A stretch of 64,000 bases of DNA from Halorussus halophilus (lineage in GTDB: Archaea; Halobacteriota; Halobacteria; Halobacteriales; Haladaptataceae): positions 1,984,001 to 2,048,000 of the forward strand of contig NZ_CP044523.1 in the NCBI RefSeq assembly GCF_008831545.1. Reading direction: 5' to 3'. The notes beneath the pieces were generated by a model. It worked only from the letters and a program-made list of their open reading frames with translations, was not told the origin of the DNA and did not search any database. Both the position numbers and the translations under genes were made by a program. Shown in pieces: positions 42,824 to 51,891 of the stretch; the stretch's first letter is position 1; every line of letters begins with the position of its first letter.

Positions 42824-43995
42824 CAGCGGTCACCTCCCGTGCTTCGCACCCGCGCAACGATGTCTTCGAGTAGCCCCCAGATGCCGCGTGGGAACAGCAC
42901 GATGACGGCGACGAAGACGAGTCCGAGGATGAGGTGCCAGTACGCACCGAACCCTTCGATGAGGACGACGGGTTCCGAGGTCAGCTGAATCCACTCGTTC
43001 GGCCCCGTGAACGGGAGCGTGAGCTTCTGGACCCCGCTGATGATGTTCTCGACGTACAGGTAGAGTCCAGCACCGAGGAGCGGGCCGAACAGCGACCCGA
43101 CGCCGCCCAGCACCGCCATGATGACGACTTCCCCACTGGCGGTCCAGTAGAGCGACTGCAGGGGCACGTACGCGCCGTGAATCGTGAACAGACTCCCGGC
43201 GATGCCCGCGAACGCGCCAGAGATGATGAACGCCATCAGCTTGTAGCGCCAGACGTTCAGACCGACGAACTCCGCGCGCTGTTCGTTCTCCCGAATCGCC
43301 CGGAACACCATGCCGTACGGCGAGAGCAGGATTCGGTAGGCTGCGGCGACACAGAGGATGGTCATCACGCCGACCAGCACGTACTTCCACGTCCCAAGCA
43401 GGCCGTCGAGGACCGGCACGGGGTACCGCAGGTCGAACGTGCCGAGCAGTGGACCGATTTCGACGGCAGTGAATCCGTTCTCCCCGTTCGTAATCTCGGA
43501 GAGCGGCGACAACGCGAGGTAGTACGCCATCTGGCCGAACGCCAGCGTGAGGATGGCGAAGTAGATGCCACCCCGGCGCAGCGAGATGAAGCCGAGAATC
43601 CACGCCAACAGTGCGGCGAACACCGTCCCCGCGAGGATGATGAGCAGCGGACTCGACGACACCTGCGAACTGAACACGCCCGCGGCGTAGGCCGCACCGC
43701 CCCAGAAGGCGGCATGACCGAACGATAGTAGGCCGGTGTAGCCCAGCAGGAGGTTGAACCCCATGGCGAAGATGCCCCAGATGAGCATCAGCGTCGCGAG
43801 GTCCCGATAACCGTTCAGGACGCCACTGATGACCGGAGCGTCCGCGAACACCCACGGGAAGATGGCGACGACCAGCGTCGTCACGCCGATGACGAACAAC
43901 TCGCTCTCCTTGATTCGCTCCCACGAGGGGAACTCGCGTTCGGTTCGTTCGACGACCGCGCCACTCTCCTCTGCGTGTTCCGTTCCTTCGTCCAT
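42823..43995 (-). CDS. livM: branched-chain amino acid-type ABC transporter permease LivM
   Basis: Membrane subunit (390 aa) with about ten hydrophobic segments. GYTGLLSFGHAAFWGGAAY and the C-terminal GVGSLFGPLLGA are LivM/LivH family signatures; the cytoplasmic loop GMVFRAIRENEQRAEFVGLN is the coupling region. The ATG at 43995 starts an acidic N-terminal extension (MDEGTEHAEESG) and overlaps the livH stop. Confidence 0.92.
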   Translation of the reverse strand: MDEGTEHAEESGAVVERTEREFPSWERIKESELFVIGVTTLVVAIFPWVFADAPVISGVLNGYRDLATLMLIWGIFAMGFNLLLGYTGLLSFGHAAFWGGAAYAAGVFSSQVSSSPLLIILAGTVFAALLAWILGFISLRRGGIYFAILTLAFGQMAYYLALSPLSEITNGENGFTAVEIGPLLGTFDLRYPVPVLDGLLGTWKYVLVGVMTILCVAAAYRILLSPYGMVFRAIRENEQRAEFVGLNVWRYKLMAFIISGAFAGIAGSLFTIHGAYVPLQSLYWTASGEVVIMAVLGGVGSLFGPLLGAGLYLYVENIISGVQKLTLPFTGPNEWIQLTSEPVVLIEGFGAYWHLILGLVFVAVIVLFPRGIWGLLEDIVARVRSTGGDR

Positions 43996-44930
43996 TACGG
44001 CACCACCTCCTCGTCGCCGAGCAGGCCCTGCGGTCGCGTGAGCAAGACGATTGCCGCCAGCACGTAGATGCCGACTTGCGACCACTGGGGCGCGACGGCG
44101 ACCAGAATCGCCAGCACCTCACCGATGAGGATGCCGCCGAGTACCGCGCCGGTAATCGACCCGACGCCGCCGATGACGACGACGAGGAACGCCGGGACGA
44201 GTATCTCGGTGCCGATGTTGGGGTTGACCGCGTACAGCGGCCCGCCGACGACGCCCGCGACGCCCGCCAGCGCGGCACCGACGCCGAACACCATGAGGTA
44301 CGGCCGCGTTATCTTGATGCCGAGCAACTGGACCATCTCGGCGTCACGAGTCCCCGCGCGGACGACGAGTCCGAAGTCGGTGTACTCGATGAGCAAGTAG
44401 ACGCCGATGACGAGCGCCGTCGTGATGCCGAGGACGTACAGTCGCCACTGCGGGAAACTCCCGATAATCGGGACGGCGACCGGTCCGCTCGCCCACGCGG
44501 GGCGCGCGAAGTTGTAGCTCTGGCCGCCGAACAGTATCTTGAACGCCTCTTGAATCACGATTGCTAACCCGAAGGTCAGCAGAATCTGGTCGGTGTCCGG
44601 CCTATCGTAGAACGGTCGTGCGACGAACCGCTCCATCACGATGCCGACCCCGAACACGAGTATCGGGACCAGAATCAGCGCGGGGAGGAATCCCCACCCG
44701 AGACCGAGTTCGGTGTACCCCCAGTCCATCAGTTTGCCGCCGGTCAGTTGGACGTTCAGCGTGATGAGCATCCCAGCGTACGTCCCGATGAGGTACAGCG
44801 CGCCGTGCGCGAAGTTGACGAACTTCAGCGTCCCGAGGATGATGGACAGTCCAATTGCCACCAGCACGTAAATCGCGCCCTGCTGAAGTCCGTTCACGAG
44901 GACTCGCGTTACTTCTGCAACGAGGCTCAT
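43995..44930 (-). CDS. livH: branched-chain amino acid-type ABC transporter permease LivH
   Basis: Membrane subunit (311 aa, about eight helices). GLQQGAIYVLVAIGLSIILG and KFVNFAHGALY are typical for LivH; VVIGGVGSITGAVLGG follows near the end. First gene of the livHMGF block; preceded by a promoter with tandem operator-like repeats (44991-45057) and a leader near 95 nt. The adjacent binding-protein genes imply uptake of branched-chain amino acids, amides or related acids. Confidence 0.93.
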   Translation of the reverse strand: MSLVAEVTRVLVNGLQQGAIYVLVAIGLSIILGTLKFVNFAHGALYLIGTYAGMLITLNVQLTGGKLMDWGYTELGLGWGFLPALILVPILVFGVGIVMERFVARPFYDRPDTDQILLTFGLAIVIQEAFKILFGGQSYNFARPAWASGPVAVPIIGSFPQWRLYVLGITTALVIGVYLLIEYTDFGLVVRAGTRDAEMVQLLGIKITRPYLMVFGVGAALAGVAGVVGGPLYAVNPNIGTEILVPAFLVVVIGGVGSITGAVLGGILIGEVLAILVAVAPQWSQVGIYVLAAIVLLTRPQGLLGDEEVVP

Positions 44931-44990
44931 CGGCGTTCCCCTCGCTGCCCAATTTGCTCTTCGTCGATGCGTATTCGTCTGTTATCTTCA

Positions 44991-45057
44991 ACCATATGTG
45001 AGAGACCCTCTATCGAATCTACCATGTGTTAGCAACCCTCTATCAGACATAAATATT
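44991..45057 (-). promoter_or_regulatory. livH promoter with two tandem 30-bp imperfect repeats
   Basis: The stretches 44991-45020 and 45021-45050 match at about 22 of 30 positions. On the minus strand both contain GATAGAGGGT followed by CT-ACA-ATGGT. A TATA-like AATATTTATG (45048-45057, minus strand) lies just upstream, so the repeats cover the predicted transcription start. This is the layout of a repressor or activator binding tandem sites. Confidence 0.55.
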
Positions 45058-45080
45058 GGTGATAAACTACGGCGCGTCTA

Positions 45081-46481
45081 TCACTCGTAGGAACCGAGTT
45101 TACACTCGGCGGCTGGTCCTTCGCTGCACCCGTAGCCGAGGTCGTCTCGCGAGGTGAGGTTCACGATTTCGTAGAACGTTCCGGAGTCCTGTTCGGACTC
45201 GGGGAGTCCCTTCACGACGGGGACCGCGCGCTGTGCTTGGTGGTCGCACTTGCGCATCGTCTCCTCGCCCATCCCGAGACTGCTGTAACTGTAGTCTTCG
45301 AGTTGCTTGATGACTTCCGGCGGGTAGAACGTCCCTGCACGCTCCGCCGCGGCCGCGTACTGGAGCGTCTGGGCGTACGCCAACTGTGCCGGACCGGACG
45401 GCGTCCGACCGTTGTACTCGCTGCCGAACGTGGAACTGAACTTGTTCGAGGGGCCGTTGTCGATTTGGGCGTCCCACGCGACGGTGCCGTAGATGCCCTC
45501 GATGGCTCCGCCTGCCGCTTGGGCCATCGGCCGGTTGTACAGCGGCATCACGATTTCCATGTCTTGGTCCATCCCAGCGTCGATGGCACCCTTCAGGGAG
45601 TTCGCGCCGTCGAGACCGTAGTGGTTCAGGAACAGCGCGTCTGCGCCGGAGTTCGCCGCTTCCGACAGATACGACTGGTAGTCCTTCGTGCCGAGCGGCG
45701 TGGCGACGCTGTCCACCTGCGACCAGCCAGCCTCTTCGAAGAACTTCTTCATCGACGCCTGTTGGGTCTTGCCCCAGCTGTAGTCGGCGTACAGCTGGTA
45801 GAAGTCGAGGTCGTCGCCGTACTCTTCTGTGACGACCGGTGCGAGCGCTTGGCCGGTCATGTAGGCGTTGAACATCTCCCGGAAGGAGTACCGCACGCAG
45901 TTCTTGCCCGTCGTGTCGTTCGAGTGCGTGAGACAGCACATGAACGTCACTTTCTCGCGCTGACAGAGTTCCTGCACCGCAATCGCCACCGCCGAGGACG
46001 ACCCGCCGGAGACCATCAATGCGTTGTCCCGTTGAATCATCCGCCGAGCAGACTTCTGTGCTTGGTCGGCGTCCGTCGCCGTGTCGCCGGTTACGTAATC
46101 GACCTGCTTGCCGAGGACGCCGTCGCCGGAGAGGTCGTCCCAGTCGTCTACCCAGCCGCCGCCGTTGTTGAGATGCTTGACAGCCATCTCGTAGCCGCGG
46201 AGTTCGTCTTTCCCTTCCGAAGCGTACGGGCCAGATTGGGGGACGTTGAATCCCAAGATGACCTTGCTTCCTTGTACCGGGAAGTTACCAAGTGGGGGAT
46301 AGTCTTCGGACTGCTGGTCGTTGGAACCGTCGTTGGTTCCATCCGACATTTCGGTGTCTGTCTGTTCGTTATCGTCACCACTACTGTCGCCGCCGAGACA
46401 ACCGGCGAGACCTGCGAGTCCCGTCGCGCCTGCGACCTTGACAACGTCACGTCTCGTCGGGCCACCATCGCCATGTGACAT
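45081..46481 (-). CDS. ABC transporter substrate-binding lipoprotein (Liv/Urt type), paralogue 1
   Basis: Extracellular binding protein (466 aa) for the liv transporter. Tat signal TRRDVVKVAGATG with lipobox LAGC at about residue 28, an acidic linker, then the periplasmic-binding type I fold (FNVPQSGPYASEGKDEL). SGGSSSAVAIAVQEL and SNDTTGKNCVRYSFR are ligand-side motifs. The ATG at 46481 gives the signal peptide its proper place. It is very similar to the next gene upstream. The sequence resembles urea/short-chain amide binders about as much as amino-acid binders; substrate uncertain. Confidence 0.9.
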   Translation of the reverse strand: MSHGDGGPTRRDVVKVAGATGLAGLAGCLGGDSSGDDNEQTDTEMSDGTNDGSNDQQSEDYPPLGNFPVQGSKVILGFNVPQSGPYASEGKDELRGYEMAVKHLNNGGGWVDDWDDLSGDGVLGKQVDYVTGDTATDADQAQKSARRMIQRDNALMVSGGSSSAVAIAVQELCQREKVTFMCCLTHSNDTTGKNCVRYSFREMFNAYMTGQALAPVVTEEYGDDLDFYQLYADYSWGKTQQASMKKFFEEAGWSQVDSVATPLGTKDYQSYLSEAANSGADALFLNHYGLDGANSLKGAIDAGMDQDMEIVMPLYNRPMAQAAGGAIEGIYGTVAWDAQIDNGPSNKFSSTFGSEYNGRTPSGPAQLAYAQTLQYAAAAERAGTFYPPEVIKQLEDYSYSSLGMGEETMRKCDHQAQRAVPVVKGLPESEQDSGTFYEIVNLTSRDDLGYGCSEGPAAECKLGSYE

Positions 46482-46654
46482 GGTGACTAGCTGCAACCAA
46501 TGGATAATAATAGTTATTGATGTATTACTGACAGAACTTCCACAAAATCACTATAAGGCCATTGGATGTCCTTTAACACCTACTAGTCACTTATACGAAA
46601 TTCGACAAAATATCCGGCGTGGCCGAACGGCTCCGTAGTTCGACTGCGACGGTG

Positions 46655-47983
46655 CTACTCGTACGGTCCGAGTTCGCACTCCGCCGCCGGTCCCTCTCCG
46701 CAGGGGTACCCCAACTGGTCGCGCGGCGTGAGGTTGACTATCTCGAAGAACGACCCCTGTTGCTGTTCGCCCTCGGGCAGTCCTTGCACCACCGGTACCG
46801 CGCGCTGCGCTTGGTGGTCGCACTGGCGCATCGTCTCTTCGCCCATTCCGAGGTTGTTGTAACTGTAGCCTTCCAGTTGCCTGATGACCTCCGGCGGGTA
46901 GAACGTCCCCGCGCGTTCGACTGCCGCCGCGTACTGGAGCGTCTGAGCGTACGCCAACTGCGCCGGGCCAGACGGCACGCGCTCGTACCTGTCTTGGAAC
47001 GCCTGCGTGAACTGGTTCGACGGCGGGTTGTCGATTTGGGCGTCCCACGCGGCGGTGCCGTACACGCCCTCGATGGCTCCGCCCGCGGCTTGGGCCATCG
47101 GCCGGTTGTACAGCGGGACGACGATTTCCATGTCTTGGTCGAGCCCCATGTCCTTCGCTTGAGTCAGCGAGTTCGCGCCGTCCAGTCCGTAGTGGTTCAG
47201 GAACAGCACGTCCGTCTGGTCTCGCGGTACCTGCGAGAGGTACGACGAGTAATCTTTGGTGCCCAGCGGCGTCGCCACGCTCTGCATCTGTGACCACCCT
47301 GCTTCCGTGAAGAACTGCTGCATCGACGCCTGTTGGGTCTGGCCCCAACTGTAGTCGGCGTACAGCTGGTAGAAGTTCTGGTTCTGACCGTACTCTTCTG
47401 TGACGACCGGTGCGAGCGCCTGTGCGGACATCCAAGCGTTGAACATCTCCCGGAAGGAGTACCGCACGCAGTTCTTGCCTGTCGTGTCGTTCGAGTGGGT
47501 CAGACAGCACATGAACGCCACTTTCTCGCGCTGACAGAGTTCCTGTACCGCGATAGCGACTGCACTCGACGACCCGCCAGTAATCATGATGGCTTGGTCG
47601 CGCTGAATCATCCGCCGCGCGGACTGGCGCGCTTGGTCGGCGTCGGTCGCCGTGTCACCTGTGACGAAGCCAATTTGCTTGTCGAGGACCCCGTCGCCCG
47701 AGAGGTCCTCCCAGTTGTTTACCCAGCCACCGCCGTTGTTCAGGTGTTCGACCGCCATCCGGTACGCTCGGAGTTCGTCTTGGCCCTCCGATGAGTACGG
47801 TCCCGACTGCGGGACGTTGAAGCCGAAGATGGCCTCGTCCCCCTGAATCGGAAAGTTCCCCAGCGGCGGATACTCCTGTGCGCTCACACTCCCCGTTACC
47901 CCGGCAACCCCCGCGAGACCGGTCGCTCCGGCCATCTTCACGACATCTCTGCGCGACACGTCCGTTTTTTCTCCCCGTGCCAT
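46655..47983 (-). CDS. ABC transporter substrate-binding protein (Liv/Urt type), paralogue 2
   Basis: A 442-aa paralogue of the preceding protein; by eye about three quarters of aligned residues are the same. The Tat signal SRRDVVKMAGATGLAGVAG is kept, but the lipobox Cys is replaced and the signal ends SVSAQE, so this form is probably cleaved and released or held otherwise. YPPLGNFPIQGDEAIFGFN starts the mature fold. ATG at 47983. It has its own A+T-rich promoter region (47990-48030). Confidence 0.9.
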   Translation of the reverse strand: MARGEKTDVSRRDVVKMAGATGLAGVAGVTGSVSAQEYPPLGNFPIQGDEAIFGFNVPQSGPYSSEGQDELRAYRMAVEHLNNGGGWVNNWEDLSGDGVLDKQIGFVTGDTATDADQARQSARRMIQRDQAIMITGGSSSAVAIAVQELCQREKVAFMCCLTHSNDTTGKNCVRYSFREMFNAWMSAQALAPVVTEEYGQNQNFYQLYADYSWGQTQQASMQQFFTEAGWSQMQSVATPLGTKDYSSYLSQVPRDQTDVLFLNHYGLDGANSLTQAKDMGLDQDMEIVVPLYNRPMAQAAGGAIEGVYGTAAWDAQIDNPPSNQFTQAFQDRYERVPSGPAQLAYAQTLQYAAAVERAGTFYPPEVIRQLEGYSYNNLGMGEETMRQCDHQAQRAVPVVQGLPEGEQQQGSFFEIVNLTPRDQLGYPCGEGPAAECELGPYE

Positions 47984-48188
47984 GCTACCACGGGACGACA
48001 ACGAACTTAATAATTATACGGGAAGATTACGCCCCCGGATGTGTAAAATATCGTGCGAGAGGAGCCATACCGAAGCGACGGCGCGAAATCGCCACGGCGT
48101 TCGCCCGCGCAGAACGAATGTTAGAAAACGCCCACTTTTCGCGCCGATAGCTGTTGTTTGCCCGAGGAATCCGTAGAGAGACGACCCA

Positions 48189-48866
48189 CTACGACAACTC
48201 GTCGGCGAGTTCCGCGAGCGTCGAGACAGTCTGGTCGGGCGCGCCGCCGACCGTCTCCATCGGTTCGCGTGCGCGGTTCACCCACGCGGTGGCCATGCCT
48301 GCCCGACTCGCGCCCGCCACGTCCCACGCGTTCGAGGAGACCAGTTTGCACGACGAGAGGTCTCGGTCAACCTGCTCGGCGGCGTTCTCGTACACCGCCG
48401 GATTCGGTTTGAACGTCTGCACCTCGTCGGCGCTGACGATGCCGTCGAGGTGCGACGCGAGGCCAGCGTTTTCCGCGAGCGTTTCGAGCATCTCGGGGTT
48501 GCCGTTCGAGAGGACGACGACGGTGTGGTCCTCGCCGAGTCGTTCGAGAGCCTCGACAGTATCGTCGAACGGGTCGAGGTGGGCGTACGCCGCGACGACG
48601 CGATTGCGTGAGGCCTCGCTCGGGTCGAGGTCGTAGAACGACAGCGCGTACTCGAACGCCCGCTCGGTAACTTCACTGAACGGAATGTAGGCGTCCATCA
48701 ACGCGGTCTGATAGGAGTACTGGAGTTGCTTCTGTCGCCAGAGGTCGGTGACGTCTCCTGCGAACGACTCTGTGAGGTCGAGTTCCTCGCCGAGAGTCGC
48801 TCCGACGCTACTCGTGTCACAGAGCGTTCCGTACATGTCGAAACAGAGTGCTTTTCGCTCGGGCAT
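48189..48866 (-). CDS. type II haloacid dehalogenase
   Basis: HAD-superfamily hydrolase (225 aa). Nucleophile Asp10 in CFDMYGTLCD, VLSNGNPEML, the Lys in FKPNPAVYE and SSNAWDVAGASRAGM match L-2-haloacid dehalogenases. These split C-halogen bonds of short acids, but many HAD enzymes of this subgroup are phosphatases or of unknown role. It stands alone between the binding-protein gene and the acyl-CoA synthetase. Confidence 0.88.
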   Translation of the reverse strand: MPERKALCFDMYGTLCDTSSVGATLGEELDLTESFAGDVTDLWRQKQLQYSYQTALMDAYIPFSEVTERAFEYALSFYDLDPSEASRNRVVAAYAHLDPFDDTVEALERLGEDHTVVVLSNGNPEMLETLAENAGLASHLDGIVSADEVQTFKPNPAVYENAAEQVDRDLSSCKLVSSNAWDVAGASRAGMATAWVNRAREPMETVGGAPDQTVSTLAELADELS

Positions 48867-49186
48867 TGGTACTGTGTTGCATGGAATGGTTATTGAGTGT
48901 TGGTCTCTCGGCGACTCACGCGGAGATGGGACTATTCCAGGACTTCTGAGAACAGAGGGCTCGCGCTGGTGTGACCTCGTGACGGTGCGGTCTCTCCTCG
49001 GTTTCGGGAGTAGCTAGCTTCTGCGTTCGTCGTTGTTATACAGCAGTGACTTACACCACAACTTCCTCGTAGAAAGTCCCACCCTGTGGTTTGGTTCATC
49101 GACTGCTTCTGGGTGGATGCTCCACCGGCCGTTTTCAGACGAACGCTCCATTCGTCCGATACGCCACAATGTCTTGCCTCTCTCGA
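48867..49186. other. 320-bp intergenic region
   Basis: This gap between two same-strand genes contains the HAD promoter near 48870-48900 (TGGTTATTG). Open frames on either strand in it are short and not protein-like. No repeat or RNA gene was seen. Confidence 0.5.
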
Positions 49187-50800
49187 TTACCCCTGCCCCA
49201 CCATCCTATCCTCGTCGCCCCACTCCTGCTCGCGGAGTTCGTACTTCTGGATTTTGCCGGTCGCAGTCGCGGGCAGTTCCTCGACGAACTCGACCCGGCC
49301 GACTGCCTTGTAGGAGGCCATGTGCTCCTTCGTGAACTCCCGAATCTCGTCCTCCGTCACTCCTGGTTCGTCCGGATTGCCGCTCGCGGGGACGACGAAG
49401 GCCTTCGGCGTCTCGCCCCACTCGTCGCTCGGGGCGGGGATGACCGCCACGTCGGCCACCGCGTCGTGGTCGAACAGCGTGTCCTCGATTTCGATGCTGG
49501 AGATGTTCTCCCCGCCGGAGATGATGATGTCTTTCTTGCGGTCCTGAATCGACACCATGCCGTTCTCGTCCACGACCGCGAGGTCGCCCGTGTGGTACCA
49601 GCCCTCGCGGCGCTCGTTGAAGGTCTCCTCGGTCGCCTCCGGTTTGTTCCAGTAGCCCTCCATCACCTGGTTGCCGCGAACGACGATTTCGCCGATGCTC
49701 TGGTCGTCTCGGGGCACGTCCTCGCCGTCTTCGTCCACGACCGCGACCTCCGTGCCGAGGTAGGGGATGCCTTGGCGCTTCTTCAGTGAGAAGCGTTCCT
49801 CGCCGTCGCCCAAGAGTCGGCGCGCGTCGGAAGTCGTGATGAGCGGGCCGGTTTCGGTCGCGCCGTAGACGTGCTTGAGGTACCAACCGAACTCGTCCTC
49901 GACGGTGCGGATGGTGGCCTCCGGCGGGGCCGACCCCGCCGTCGCAACGCGCACGTCGTTCGTCCCTGTCGTCTGCGGTGAAGTGGACTCGTACTGCTCG
50001 ACGAGCAGGTTCAGCACCGTCGGCGCGGCACAGAAGTACGACACGTCCTCCGCGACTATCGCGTCGAATATTTCGCCCGCATCGACGCCGCGCGTGCAGA
50101 CGTGCTTCGCTCCCATCCCCGTCACGGCGTAGATGTGCCCCCAGCCGTTGACGTGGAACATCGGCAGCGTCCAGAGGTACACGTCGTCGTCCCGGAGTTC
50201 CTGATGGATCGTGATGAGGTAGGCGTGCAACGTCTCGGTTCGATGAGTGCGCATCACGCCCTTCGGGTCGCCAGTCGTCCCGGAGGTGTAGTTGATAGTG
50301 ATTACCTCGTCCTCTGCCATCTCTGGCCGCTGGTAGTCGTCGGGGTCAGCGTCGGCAATCACGTCGTCAAAGTCCTCCCAGTCACCATCCGTCGAACCCC
50401 CGTCGTTCGAGATGAACACTTCCGTCGGTATCTCGTCGCGTACTGCCTCTATCTTCTCGGCGTACTCGTAGTCCGCAACGACGGCTTTCACCTCGGCGTC
50501 GTCCAGAATGTACGCGAAGTCGTCGGGCGTCAGCCGGTAGTTCAACGGCGTGTGGACCGCGCCCAACTGCATGATTCCGTAGGCCGCTTCGAGGTGGTAG
50601 TGGGTGTTCGGGTCCAGAACGGCCACTCGGTCGCCTTTCTCGATGCCACGCTCCGCGAGTGCGGCCGACACGCGGTCTGCTCTGTCGCCCAGTTCGTCGT
50701 AACTGTAGCGCTCGCCAGTCGTCGCCACGACGGCTTCCTGGTCGCCGTAGTAGTCGCGCGCTCGGTCGAGGAAGTCGGTCACGAGCAGTGGTTTCTGCAT
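49187..50800 (-). CDS. acyl-CoA synthetase (AMP-forming)
   Basis: ANL-superfamily ligase (537 aa) that activates a carboxylic acid with ATP and CoA. AMP-binding motif YTSGTTGDPKGVMRT, GATETGP, YHTGDLAVVDENG and the C-terminal lysine motif ATATGKIQKYELR are all present. It resembles medium/long-chain fatty acid or aryl acid ligases; HVNGWGHIYAV is common among them. Just upstream is a palindrome, AAGTT/AACTT, over the promoter. Confidence 0.9.
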   Translation of the reverse strand: MQKPLLVTDFLDRARDYYGDQEAVVATTGERYSYDELGDRADRVSAALAERGIEKGDRVAVLDPNTHYHLEAAYGIMQLGAVHTPLNYRLTPDDFAYILDDAEVKAVVADYEYAEKIEAVRDEIPTEVFISNDGGSTDGDWEDFDDVIADADPDDYQRPEMAEDEVITINYTSGTTGDPKGVMRTHRTETLHAYLITIHQELRDDDVYLWTLPMFHVNGWGHIYAVTGMGAKHVCTRGVDAGEIFDAIVAEDVSYFCAAPTVLNLLVEQYESTSPQTTGTNDVRVATAGSAPPEATIRTVEDEFGWYLKHVYGATETGPLITTSDARRLLGDGEERFSLKKRQGIPYLGTEVAVVDEDGEDVPRDDQSIGEIVVRGNQVMEGYWNKPEATEETFNERREGWYHTGDLAVVDENGMVSIQDRKKDIIISGGENISSIEIEDTLFDHDAVADVAVIPAPSDEWGETPKAFVVPASGNPDEPGVTEDEIREFTKEHMASYKAVGRVEFVEELPATATGKIQKYELREQEWGDEDRMVGQG

Positions 50801-50807
50801 AGCTGTA

Positions 50808-50828
50808 AGTTAGCAACTTTCATGATAT
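50808..50828 (-). promoter_or_regulatory. promoter and palindrome upstream of the acyl-CoA synthetase gene
   Basis: The palindrome AAGTTAGCAACTT (50807-50819) sits 7-19 bp before the start codon, and a TATA-like TATATCAT (minus strand) lies at about 50823-50830. AGCAACTTTCATGATA (50812-50827) recurs with one mismatch upstream of porA (22502-22517). A shared regulator is possible. Confidence 0.45.
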
Positions 50829-50904
50829 ACGTTGCGGTGGGCCGGATTCTTGCACGTACCACGACCAGCAAACAGTTATCCAGTCCCACGCCGTCGGTCG
50901 TACC

Positions 50905-51204
50905 ATGGGCGTGCAGGGGGCACTCAGACGAATCGACGACGCGGTGGAAGAATCGCTAGATGCACGCGAACGGTACGAAGAGCGCCAGACGGGTAAGTCA
51001 CGACGGACAGTCTACGAGAAATCGATACGCGAAGTCCAGCGCATCGCCGGGGAGACCGCAGGCCAGCAACTCGGAACGTGGATAGCGTCCCGAATTCGAG
51101 AAGACGGCCGACTCCCCTCGGGGAAGGCCACGCGCAAGCGCGGCGCGGACATCTGCCGAGAGAACGGCCACGAAGTCTCGTCGGGGTCGTGGTTGGGGAC
51201 GTGA
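50905..51204 (+). CDS. hypothetical basic/charged protein
   Basis: A 99-aa soluble protein rich in Arg, Glu and Lys, predicted helical (RRIDDAVEESLDARERYEER, then VYEKSIREVQRIAGETAGQQ), ending SGSWLGT. Less acidic than its neighbours. It is divergent from the acyl-CoA synthetase gene. I recognise no family; the start ATG at 50905 sits about 25 bp after CAGTTATCC, a weak promoter. Function unknown. Confidence 0.6.
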   Translation: MGVQGALRRIDDAVEESLDARERYEERQTGKSRRTVYEKSIREVQRIAGETAGQQLGTWIASRIREDGRLPSGKATRKRGADICRENGHEVSSGSWLGT

Positions 51205-51297
51205 CGACCGACCCCGAGCGGGCGACACGGAGTCGTCGCTGAAACGCTCGTTTCAGTCTATAGAAAGCTTATCCCTGCAGGCACGAAACGTCGAGCT

Positions 51298-51846
51298 ATG
51301 CCGCCACTATCCCGCCGGTCGGTCCTCCTCGCGCTCGGAGCGACGGTCTCGACTTCGGGGTGTCTCTCTGGAACCGGAAACGAAAAACCCTCCGAGGAGA
51401 CGACGAGCGAGTCGCCGACGACCACCGATACTTCGACGACTACCGAATCCACTGAAATCACCGAGACGACTACAGCGTCACCGACGGAAACCGAGACGTA
51501 CTCCACTGCGTACGCGTCGGAGTCGCCGGAACCGGACCACGAGATTACGGCGACGAACCAGAGCAACGAGACTCGAACGGTCCACGCCTGGATCGTTCGG
51601 GACGCGACGGGAGAGCGCGTCTTCGAGGCGACGAAGGAACTCCCGCCGGGAACCGAAGCCGAACTGTACAATCTCGAACAGGCCGACCCGGACGGTATCG
51701 AGTCGTTCACGATTTGCGGGAAGCCGAAAGGCGGCGACGCCCAGTCGGAAGACTGCGTGACGATGAAGACGAGTGCCTGCTACGGTAACGCCCACGTGAC
51801 GGCCCAAGACGACGGGTCGGTCGAAATCATCTACTCGATTTGCTGA
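51298..51846 (+). CDS. Tat lipoprotein with Thr/Ser-rich linker and four cysteines
   Basis: An exported lipoprotein (182 aa). SRRSVLLALGATVSTSGC combines a twin-arginine signal and lipobox (Cys22). Residues about 30-80 are a Thr/Ser/Glu-rich spacer, likely O-glycosylated. The C-terminal domain (about 85-182) is a small beta sandwich with four Cys residues that may form two disulfides. ATG at 51298 fits. Family not recognised. Confidence 0.75.
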   Translation: MPPLSRRSVLLALGATVSTSGCLSGTGNEKPSEETTSESPTTTDTSTTTESTEITETTTASPTETETYSTAYASESPEPDHEITATNQSNETRTVHAWIVRDATGERVFEATKELPPGTEAELYNLEQADPDGIESFTICGKPKGGDAQSEDCVTMKTSACYGNAHVTAQDDGSVEIIYSIC

Positions 51847-51891
51847 CCCGGCAGAAAAACAGTTGCAGTCGATTTTCCGACCCGTACCGAC

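Noticed and set aside
45237-46478. A 413-codon plus-strand frame opposite the first binding-protein gene
   Set aside because: Val/Arg-rich shadow of a gene with a clear Tat signal and lipobox.
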